This document shows, piece after piece, positions 55,550-64,000 of a stretch of DNA of 64,000 nt; positions within the stretch are counted from its first letter, which is position 1, and the number at the start of each line of letters is the position of its first letter. Position numbers and translations under genes: made by a program. Under the pieces are notes generated by a model. The model searched no databases, was not told where the DNA came from, and was given only the letters and a program-made list of their open reading frames with translations. The stretch is from Pseudolabrys sp. (GTDB lineage Bacteria > Pseudomonadota > Alphaproteobacteria > Rhizobiales > Xanthobacteraceae): contig JARYIJ010000001.1 of NCBI GenBank assembly GCA_029980465.1, positions 496,001-560,000 of the forward strand, in the 5' to 3' direction.

Positions 55550-55568
55550 TCCGGCCCGCAAAAGAAAA

Positions 55569-55595
55569 CCGCCCCGGCAAAGGTGGCCGGGGCGG
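55569..55595 (-). terminator. Rho-independent terminator for the gene at 55868
   Basis: A 10-bp perfect stem CCGCCCCGGC/GCCGGGGCGG with a 7-nt loop. On the minus strand it is followed by TTTTCTTTT. It ends transcription arriving from 55868, which must cross repeat C; no T-run exists on the prmA side. Confidence 0.78.
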
Positions 55596-55605
55596 CTGCT
55601 CAGAA

Positions 55606-55848
55606 TCTGACTCGAAAAGAGCCCATCAAAATCAACGACGTGTCCCAGACACGGTGCAGCACGAGCCATCAGCGCGTTTACGGGCGTCTTCGACACGCTA
55701 TAGCGAAGTGGTGCACCGCAGAGCCGGGACCCCGGTTATACGCAAAGAAACCGGGATCCCGGCTCTGCAGCGCATCGCTTCGCTCACGCTGCGCCCGGGA
55801 CACGAGTTTTGAAAACCTGGAGTCATTTCCGGCCAGACTGTCAGGACA
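55606..55848 (+). repeat. Dispersed palindromic repeat, copy C
   Basis: Same orientation as copy A and about 85-90 percent identical by eye. Contains ATCAAAATCAACGACGTGTC, the central GAGCCGGGACCCCGG / ACCGGGATCCCGG inverted repeat, and the ending CCCGGGACACGAGTTTTGAA. It lies between the converging prmA and the gene at 55868, as copy A lies between converging genes. Confidence 0.85.
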
Positions 55849-55867
55849 GTAGCTCAAAGGTCGGGCC

Positions 55868-56089
55868 TTAACGGCCGAACGGCAGCTCGCCTTGGCTGAA
55901 CGTCTCGTCGACGTTCAGATGGCGGTACAGCGCCAGTTCGTGCTGCGCCTGCTTCAGGCGCGCATCCATGATCGCCTTCAAGGCGCGCGCGAAAAATCCC
56001 TTGCCCTTTCCGGCGGTCACACCGGCCGCGCTCGATCCGCCCAGCTTGCGGGCGGCGGCACGGGCAACACCATAAGTCACAGCAACCAT
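55868..56089 (-). CDS. Small conserved alphaproteobacterial protein
   Basis: 73 residues from ATG 56089 (MVAVTYGVARAAARKLG), with AAGGAG 8 bp upstream. GFFARALKAIMDARLKQAQHELALYRHLNVDETFSQGELPFGR is a helical, mostly charged region. The RALKAIMDARLKQAQREL type is common in rhizobia as small unknown proteins. Function unknown. Confidence 0.78.
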   Translation of the reverse strand: MVAVTYGVARAAARKLGGSSAAGVTAGKGKGFFARALKAIMDARLKQAQHELALYRHLNVDETFSQGELPFGR

Positions 56090-56421
56090 CGGTTCTCTCC
56101 TTCGGAAGGTCGGGCTTGGAGCCCTCGCCTCAGTATTCCGGCCTGTTGCAATGCAACATAGTTGAGAGAGGTTGCTGGACCTACGCTTGCTTCTGCATAG
56201 GTCCAATGAAATCAGGCCTATAATTATCAAACTGTCACGGGACTCGCTGTCTCTACTGCGGCGAATTAATGCATTGCACAAACGGCCGTAGCGGCAATTT
56301 TGTTATCGGCTGGAGCCTGAAGCGGCCCTAACCATGTCGCTTCCTTTGTCCTCATTGCCAGGTCGACGCTGCAGCATGGCTGCGTTGCGGCGCAGGGAAG
56401 CGGCTCATAGAGTGCGCGCGC
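56090..56421. other. Divergent intergenic region (55868 gene / pepP)
   Basis: 332 bp with no gene. A TATAAT lies on the plus strand near 56219 but without a good -35 at 16-18 bp; no secure promoter. Several AT-rich stretches. Nothing else recognised. Confidence 0.4.
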
Positions 56422-58242
56422 ATGTTCGAGGCCCGCTTCCAGACCTTTGACGACCGGAACCAGCGCGGCGAGGTTGCCGCGCGCGTGGCGGCCCTGCGCG
56501 CCGAGTTGAAAAGGCGCGGCCTCGACGGCTTCATCGTGCCGCGCGCCGACCGCCAGCAGAACGAATACGTGCCGGCCAGCGAGGAGCGCCTGGCCTGGCT
56601 GACCGGATTCACCGGCTCGGCCGGCTGCGCGGTGGTGCTGACCGGCAAGGCGGCGTTGTTCGTCGACGGCCGCTACACCGTGCAGGCCGCCGAGCAGACC
56701 GACACCAAGGTGTTCACGCCGGCGCACCTCGTCGAGACGCCGCCGAACCAATGGCTCGAAGCCAATCTGAGCGCCGGCGCCCGGTTCGGCTACGACCCGT
56801 GGCTGCATACGCCCGACGGCGCCGACAAGCTCGAGCATGCCTGCAAGACGGCGGGCGCAACACTTGTCGCCGTCGGCGATAATCCGATCGACGCGCTGTG
56901 GAGCGACCGTCCGGCGCCGCCGTCCGCACCCGTCACCCTGCGCGCCGTCAAGCTCGCCGGCGAAGCCGCGCCGGCAAAGCTGGAGCGTATCCGCGCCGAA
57001 CTCGGCAGGCTGCATGCCGACACGCTGCTGTTGTCCGATCCGCAGGCGGTAGCCTGGACTTTCAACATTCGCGGCGGCGATGTCGCGCACTCGCCCATCG
57101 CCCTCGCCTACGCGCTGGTGCCGCGCGAGCGCCGCGCCACGCTCTATATCGACGGCCGCAAACTCAACAACACCGTGCGCAGCGCGCTCGAGGAGTTGGC
57201 CGACGTGCGCGAGCCGGCGGCGATGACGGCCGATCTCGCTGCCGCGACAGGCAAGACCGTCCTGCTCGACCGCGCCAGCGCCGCGCAGGCGCTAGCCACG
57301 CTGATTGGCGACAACGGCGGCATCGTCAGCCGCGGCGCCGACCCGACCGCGCTGATGAAGGCGACGAAGAACCACGCCGAGATCGAGGGCATGCGCGCCG
57401 CGCACCGCCGCGACGGCATGGCGATGGCGAAATTCCTCGAATGGTTCGACCGCGAGGCGCCGGGCGGCCGTCTCAGCGAGATCGACGCGGTGGCGGCGCT
57501 GGAGACGTTCCGCCGCGAGACCGGCAAGCTCAAGGACATCTCGTTCCCGACCATCGCCGGCGCCGGGCCGAACGGCGCCATCGTGCACTATCGCGTCACG
57601 CGCGCGACCGACCGCAAGATCAGGCCGGGCGACCTGTTTCTCATCGACAGCGGCGCGCAATACGAGGACGGCACCACCGACATCACCCGCACGGTCATCG
57701 TCGGCGAGCCGACCGGCGAGATGCGCGACCGCTTCACCCGCGTGCTCAAGGGCCACATCGCCATCGCCACCGCGGTGTTTCCCGAAAACACCAGCGGCGC
57801 GCAGCTCGATTCCCTGGCGCGCCTGCCGCTGTGGCAGGCCGGACTCGACTTCGACCACGGCACCGGCCACGGCGTCGGCAGTTACCTGTCGGTGCACGAG
57901 GGGCCGGCGCGCATCTCCAAGCTCGGCACCGTGCCGCTGCGGCGCGGCATGATCCTGTCGAACGAACCCGGCTATTACAAAACCGCTGAATACGGCATCC
58001 GCATCGAAAACCTCGTGCTGGTGATCGCCGAGCCGACACCGGCCGGCGGCGAGAAACCGCTCAACGCCTTCGAGACTTTAAGTCTCGCGCCGATCGACCG
58101 CCGCCTGATCGACACCTCCATGCTGACCGCGAAGGAGCGTGCCTGGCTCGACAGCTATCATGGCCGGGTGATGGAAACGATCGGCCCGCTGGTGAATAAG
58201 GAAACGAAGAAGTGGTTGCAGCAGGCGACAAGGCCTCTCTGA
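56422..58242 (+). CDS. pepP: Xaa-Pro aminopeptidase (aminopeptidase P, M24B)
   Basis: 606 residues. N-terminal creatinase domains (about 1-300) then the pita-bread fold with metal ligands: Asp in DSGAQYEDG, Asp in TTDITRT, His in DHGTGHGVG, Glu in SNEPGYY and Glu in RIENLVL. Cleaves N-terminal residues next to proline. The eukaryote-like long form (about 600 residues) is common in rhizobia. A lone gene between the divergent 55868 gene and the CoA ligase. Confidence 0.95.
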   Translation: MFEARFQTFDDRNQRGEVAARVAALRAELKRRGLDGFIVPRADRQQNEYVPASEERLAWLTGFTGSAGCAVVLTGKAALFVDGRYTVQAAEQTDTKVFTPAHLVETPPNQWLEANLSAGARFGYDPWLHTPDGADKLEHACKTAGATLVAVGDNPIDALWSDRPAPPSAPVTLRAVKLAGEAAPAKLERIRAELGRLHADTLLLSDPQAVAWTFNIRGGDVAHSPIALAYALVPRERRATLYIDGRKLNNTVRSALEELADVREPAAMTADLAAATGKTVLLDRASAAQALATLIGDNGGIVSRGADPTALMKATKNHAEIEGMRAAHRRDGMAMAKFLEWFDREAPGGRLSEIDAVAALETFRRETGKLKDISFPTIAGAGPNGAIVHYRVTRATDRKIRPGDLFLIDSGAQYEDGTTDITRTVIVGEPTGEMRDRFTRVLKGHIAIATAVFPENTSGAQLDSLARLPLWQAGLDFDHGTGHGVGSYLSVHEGPARISKLGTVPLRRGMILSNEPGYYKTAEYGIRIENLVLVIAEPTPAGGEKPLNAFETLSLAPIDRRLIDTSMLTAKERAWLDSYHGRVMETIGPLVNKETKKWLQQATRPL

Positions 58243-58373
58243 CGAGAACCTGTCTCAAAAATCGCCTGAAGCGCCTTCCGTATTGCGACCAGGGCTTCAA
58301 TCTTCTAGCTTCTATTTAAAATTCGAACGCGGCTGGATATTTCGCACAATCACAAAAGGCCGTGGTGTCGCTC

Positions 58374-59918
58374 ATGCATATCGGATCGCTCCTGTCACGG
58401 CACGCAAGGTACCGCCCGGATCATCCTTGCCTGATTTTCGAAGATCGACGCCTTACCTACAAAGAGTTCAACGGCGAGGTCAATCAGCTGGCCAATGCCC
58501 TGCTGAAAGCAGGACTAAGGAAGGGCGAGAAATTCGCGACGATTTTGCCGAACTGCCTCGAGCTCATGACGGCGTACTGGGCCGCTGCCAAAAGCGGCCT
58601 GGTCATCGTCCCTTGCAGTCCGCTTTTGCAAACGGCGGGGTTGGCTTCGCTGCTTCGGGACTCGGATGCGCGTCTCGTTATTGCCGACCCTTCGTTCGCG
58701 GAAACCTTGGCGGCAATCACCAATGAACTGCCCGATTTGCCAGCCGAGCGTCGCGTATTTGTCGGTCGTGGCGCATCCGGCTTCCCGACCTGCGAAGCAT
58801 TGGTAGCCTCTGCGCCGGACACCGAACCGCCGGATGCCACTCTCGCTGGCTCGGACGACTACAATATAATGTACACGAGCGGCACGACCGGAGCGCCAAA
58901 GGGGATCGTTCACACTCATCTGATCCGTGCCATGTATTGTGTGCTGTTCGCCAATTCTTTCCGAATGTCGCCGGAAAGCGTTGTTCTCCATGCCGGTGCT
59001 ATTGTCTTCAACGGAGCGATGCTCGACTTGATGCCTTGGATGTATGTCGGGGGCACTTACGTTCTTCACCCCATTTTCGATCCGGGAAGGGTCATCCATG
59101 AGATCGAGCGTGAAAAGGTCACGCACATGGTCGTGGTGCCGTCGCAAATCATCGCATTGCTTAATCATCCGGATTTTGACCCGGCCAAACTGGCCTCCCT
59201 GGAAATGATACTGAGCGTCGGCGCACCCCTCCTGCTTGAATACAAGAATCGCCTCAATGAGGCGCTGCCGCACCGCTTTTATGAACTATACGGCCTGACC
59301 GAAGGCTTCCTCACGATTCTGGATAGAGAGGACGCAAAGCGGAAAGCCGGGTCAGTCGGATGTCCGCCGCCGTTTTACGAAATGCGCATCCTTGACGAAA
59401 GCGGTCGAGAGTGCGGCCCCCGCGAAGTGGGCGAAATCTGCGGCCGAGGACCGATTATGATGAAAGGCTACTACAAGCGGCCAGACCTGACGGAGCAGGC
59501 AATCGTTGACGGCTGGTTGCGTTCCGGTGACATGGGATATGTGGATGAAGAGGGCTTTCTGTTTCTCGTCGACCGCAAGAAGGACATGATTATTTCCGGC
59601 GGCGTGAATGTCTACCCGAAGGACATTGAAGAGGTCATTGTCCAACATCCAGATGTGCGCGAGGCAGCCGTATTCGGTGTTCCGCATTCGAAATGGGGCG
59701 AGACACCGATAGCAGCCGTGGTGCTACGCGCTGATGCAACGTTGACGCAGCAAGAATTGCTCGATTGGGTCAATAAACGTGTTGGTGCGAAGTTTCAGCG
59801 CGTCAATGATATCGTCGTTCTTGATGACTTCCCGCGAAACGTGGCCGGCAAGACCCTAAAACGAAACTTGCGTGAGGCCTACTTGGCAGTGGCGAAAAAA
59901 CCGGAACGCGCGGGCTGA
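58374..59918 (+). CDS. AMP-forming acyl-CoA ligase
   Basis: 514 residues from ATG 58374 (GTG 58362 is an alternative). Class I adenylate-forming enzyme: P-loop YTSGTTGAPKGIVHTH, YGLTEGFLTI, RSGDMGYVDEEGFLFLVDRKKDMIISGG, and the catalytic Lys in NVAGKTLKRNLRE. Activates a carboxylic acid to an acyl-CoA; the specificity is not readable. A softer GC content than neighbours suggests horizontal acquisition. Converges on ligA with no bases between the two stop codons. Confidence 0.93.
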   Translation: MHIGSLLSRHARYRPDHPCLIFEDRRLTYKEFNGEVNQLANALLKAGLRKGEKFATILPNCLELMTAYWAAAKSGLVIVPCSPLLQTAGLASLLRDSDARLVIADPSFAETLAAITNELPDLPAERRVFVGRGASGFPTCEALVASAPDTEPPDATLAGSDDYNIMYTSGTTGAPKGIVHTHLIRAMYCVLFANSFRMSPESVVLHAGAIVFNGAMLDLMPWMYVGGTYVLHPIFDPGRVIHEIEREKVTHMVVVPSQIIALLNHPDFDPAKLASLEMILSVGAPLLLEYKNRLNEALPHRFYELYGLTEGFLTILDREDAKRKAGSVGCPPPFYEMRILDESGRECGPREVGEICGRGPIMMKGYYKRPDLTEQAIVDGWLRSGDMGYVDEEGFLFLVDRKKDMIISGGVNVYPKDIEEVIVQHPDVREAAVFGVPHSKWGETPIAAVVLRADATLTQQELLDWVNKRVGAKFQRVNDIVVLDDFPRNVAGKTLKRNLREAYLAVAKKPERAG

Positions 59919-62072
<2,154 letters not shown>

Positions 62073-63743
62073 TTAGCCCGCCGCCTTGATGAGGCGCTCG
62101 GCCGCAGCCCGCGCCTCGTTGGTGATCTCGGCGCCGGCCAGCATGCGGGCGATCTCCTCGCGGCGCTTGTCGGCGGCCACCTCGGCGACGCGAGTCGCCA
62201 CCCGCTTGCCCTTGTCGAGCGCGTCCTTGCTGATGACGTAGTGGCGGTCGGCGCGCGCCGCCACCTGTGGCGCGTGCGTCACCGCCAGCACCTGGACGCC
62301 GCGGCCGAGGCTGCCGAGCCGCGTGCCGATGGCATCCGCCACCGCGCCGCCGACCCCGGTGTCGATCTCGTCGAATACCAAAGTGGGCGCCGAGCCGCGG
62401 TCGGCCAGCACCACCTTGAGTGCCAGCAGGAACCGCGCCAGTTCGCCGCCCGACGCCACCTTCATCAACGGGCCGGGGCGCGTGCCGGGATTGGTCTGCA
62501 CCCAGAACTCGGCGCGATCAATGCCGTGCGGCCCGGCGGCATCCTCGCGCGACTCGAGCTCGGTCGAGAATTTGGCGCGCTCGAGCTTGAGCGGCTTGAG
62601 CTCGCCGTTGACGGCCTTGTCGAGCTTCGCCGCGACGGCCTTGCGCGATTTCGACAGCGCGAGCGCGGCGGCGCGATAATCGGCTTCGGCTTTGGCGACC
62701 GCGGCGTCCAGTTCCTTGAGCCTGTCTTCGCCGGCGTCGATCAGCGCGACGTCTTCGGCATATTTCTTCGCCAGCGTGGCAAGATCGTCGACCGGCACGT
62801 TGTACTTGCGCGCCGCAGCGCGCAGCGCGAACAGCCGCTCCTCGATGCGCTCGAGCTCGGCCGGATCGTGATCGGCGGCGCGCAACGCCGCCTCGAGATG
62901 AGCGCGCGTCTCCTCCAACGCGTTCAACGCCGCATCGAGCGACTTCACCGCCGGGTCGATCAGCGACGGCGCCTGGCTGCTGCGCCGCTCGAGCCGGCGG
63001 ATCACGCCGGACAGCGGCGGCACCGGCGAATTGACGCCTGCAATGTGATCGTGCGCGTCGCGCAAATCAGCGGCGATCTTCTCGCCCGCCATCATCATGG
63101 CGCGGCGCTCGGCCAAGGCCGTCTCCTCGCCCGTCTCGGGCGCGAGCTTGGTCAATTCCTCGACCGCGTGGCGCAGATAATCGCTCTCGCGCCGCGCCCG
63201 CCCGACCTCGGCGCGATGCGTCTCGGCCGCCTCGGCGGCGAGGCGGCGCAGCTGCCAGAGCGCGCTCACCTTTTCCGCCGCGTCTTCGAGGCCGCCGAAG
63301 GCGTCGAGCAGGCGGCGATGCGTCGCCGCGTCGGTCAGCGCGCGATCGTCGTGCTGGCCGTGGATCTCGACCAGAGCCGCACCGAGTTCCCTGAGCACCT
63401 GAACGCTGACCGGCTGATCGTTGACGGTGGCGCGGGTGCGGCCGTCGGCGAACTGGACGCGGCGCAGGATCACCTCGCCATCGCTGTCGATGCCGGCCGC
63501 CTTGAGGATCGCGTGCACCGGATGCCGGCGGCCGAGCTCGAACGCGGCGATCACCTGGCCCTGCTCGGCGCCCTGACGCACCAAAGCCGCGTCGCCGCGC
63601 GCGCCGAGCGCCAGCGCGAAGGCATCGAGCAGGATCGACTTGCCGGCGCCGGTCTCGCCGGTGAGCACGGCGAGCCCCCTGGCGAAGTCGATGTCGAGCT
63701 TGTCGATCAGAACGATGTCACGGATCGAGAGCCGGGAAAGCAT
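62073..63743 (-). CDS. recN: DNA repair protein RecN
   Basis: 556 residues. SMC-like ATPase in double-strand break repair. Walker A TGETGAGKSILLDAFALALG near the N-terminus, a long coiled coil (160-370), and the C-terminal LVFDEIDTGVGGAVADAIG with Walker B and signature. ATG 63743 (MLSRLSIRDIVLIDKLDIDF) is right: the longer frame starting at 63791 (MDARHKAGHD) is translated palindromic repeat. Between bamD and ligA. Confidence 0.97.
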   Translation of the reverse strand: MLSRLSIRDIVLIDKLDIDFARGLAVLTGETGAGKSILLDAFALALGARGDAALVRQGAEQGQVIAAFELGRRHPVHAILKAAGIDSDGEVILRRVQFADGRTRATVNDQPVSVQVLRELGAALVEIHGQHDDRALTDAATHRRLLDAFGGLEDAAEKVSALWQLRRLAAEAAETHRAEVGRARRESDYLRHAVEELTKLAPETGEETALAERRAMMMAGEKIAADLRDAHDHIAGVNSPVPPLSGVIRRLERRSSQAPSLIDPAVKSLDAALNALEETRAHLEAALRAADHDPAELERIEERLFALRAAARKYNVPVDDLATLAKKYAEDVALIDAGEDRLKELDAAVAKAEADYRAAALALSKSRKAVAAKLDKAVNGELKPLKLERAKFSTELESREDAAGPHGIDRAEFWVQTNPGTRPGPLMKVASGGELARFLLALKVVLADRGSAPTLVFDEIDTGVGGAVADAIGTRLGSLGRGVQVLAVTHAPQVAARADRHYVISKDALDKGKRVATRVAEVAADKRREEIARMLAGAEITNEARAAAERLIKAAG

Positions 63744-63761
63744 GTGGCTGGTCCAAACGCT

Positions 63762-63853
63762 GTCATGCCCGGCCTTGTGCCGGGCATCCACGCCTACTGA
63801 CTGATTCTGGCATTCTCAAAGACGTGGATGGCCGGGGCAAGCGCGGCCATGAC
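63762..63853. repeat. Palindromic repeat, TCATGCCCGG family, copy 2
   Basis: GTCATGCCCGGCCTTGTGCC to GCGCGGCCATGAC; same family as 51689-51775. It fills most of the gap between bamD and recN and overlaps the false upstream extension of recN. Confidence 0.8.
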
Positions 63854-63872
63854 GCTGTGCAAAAGGTGCCGC

Positions 63873-64000
63873 TCAGCTCAACCCAATGCCCTTGAACGCC
63901 TTGCTGATCCAGGAGTTCGAGTCCTCGGCCGGCTCCTTGCCGCCGGACTTCACGAGCCGGTAGGCGTCCTTGTACCAGGTACTGTCCGGGAAATTGTGGC
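63873..64000 (-). CDS. bamD: Outer membrane assembly factor BamD, C-terminal end
   Basis: Only the last 42 codons lie in the window; the gene continues past 64000. [19 protein letters not shown] followed by a Ser/Lys-rich tail to TGA 63873 matches the end of BamD, a lipoprotein with tetratricopeptide-like repeats in the BAM complex. The order bamD-recN-ligA supports it. Confidence 0.85.
   Translation of the reverse strand, partial: HNFPDSTWYKDAYRLVKSGGKEPAEDSNSWISKAFKGIGLS

Noticed and set aside
63744..63791. Longer RecN start (MDARHKAGHD...)
   Set aside because: The extension is translated palindromic repeat; MLSRLSIRD at 63743 is the family start.
62241..63800. 519-residue plus-strand frame opposite recN
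   Set aside because: Shadow frame; RecN on the other strand has intact Walker motifs.

Overview
This 64 kb window is a chromosomal segment of a GC-rich alphaproteobacterium, most likely from the Bradyrhizobium/Xanthobacteraceae side of the Hyphomicrobiales. The basis for that placement is a circularly permuted two-piece tmRNA with an ANDNYAPVAQAA tag, an alphaproteobacterial SspB, an NdvA/ChvA-type glucan exporter, DUF4169, DUF5985 and DUF2065 genes, the orders hflK-hflC-DUF2065-degP and bamD-recN-ligA, and many rhizobial-style dispersed palindromic repeats. The species cannot be named from sequence alone. Most of the window is housekeeping DNA, with accessory or decaying islands at about 4.5-6.4 kb, 47.3-48.7 kb and 51-56 kb.

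Layout. 1-4.5 kb: a signalling cluster (end of a hybrid histidine kinase, a REC-PAS-HWE kinase, a small winged-helix-like protein and two DUF5985 membrane proteins). 4.5-6.4 kb: relic of an integrated element (terminase tail and a serine recombinase, each broken by a stop codon), next to tRNA-Lys(CTT). 6.8-8 kb: two Spy/LTXXQ-like periplasmic proteins, one with a three-site operator array. 8.1-10 kb: leuA with a leucine-rich leader peptide. 10.1-17 kb: a methyltransferase-like membrane protein, then pdxY-phzF-nudix-ppk2 behind an NMT1/THI5-type ABC importer. 17.4-21.7 kb: ilvI-ilvH-lysE-ilvC under a promoter, leader peptide (Ile-Ile-Ile-Val-Leu) and attenuator. 21.7-23.6 kb: divergent miaA and serB. 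23.6-29.4 kb: thyA-GNAT-folA and hflK-hflC-DUF2065-degP. 30-31.1 kb: a split chromate transporter. 31.3-34.2 kb: ssrA (tmRNA), sspB, fumC, DUF4169 and an RHH protein. 34.4-44.1 kb: AsmA-like protein, FAD-linked oxidase, MddA-like methyltransferase, a DNA-binding/hydrolase fusion with a thioesterase, and NdvA. 44.3-47.3 kb: uvrD/pcrA. 47.3-56 kb: relics, small genes, full-length chrA, acyltransferase, CAP protein, L,D-transpeptidase and prmA. 56.4-64 kb: aminopeptidase P, a CoA ligase, ligA, recN and the end of bamD.

How it works together. Branched-chain amino acid synthesis is encoded twice over (leu and ilv), and both loci show leader-peptide attenuation. The tmRNA lies immediately upstream of sspB, whose product should deliver tmRNA-tagged proteins to ClpXP; HflKC and DegP add membrane and periplasmic quality control. 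Repeats are a main theme: a roughly 245-bp family with three copies, a palindrome family with two intergenic copies and one copy translated in frame inside UvrD, further repeats inside UvrD, and a tandem pair of CTAGTA-ended hairpins. I did not find a convincing new defence or biosynthetic system. The strongest leads are the repeat-derived insertions in UvrD, the operator array, the ABC/pdxY cluster and the DNA-binding/hydrolase fusion.
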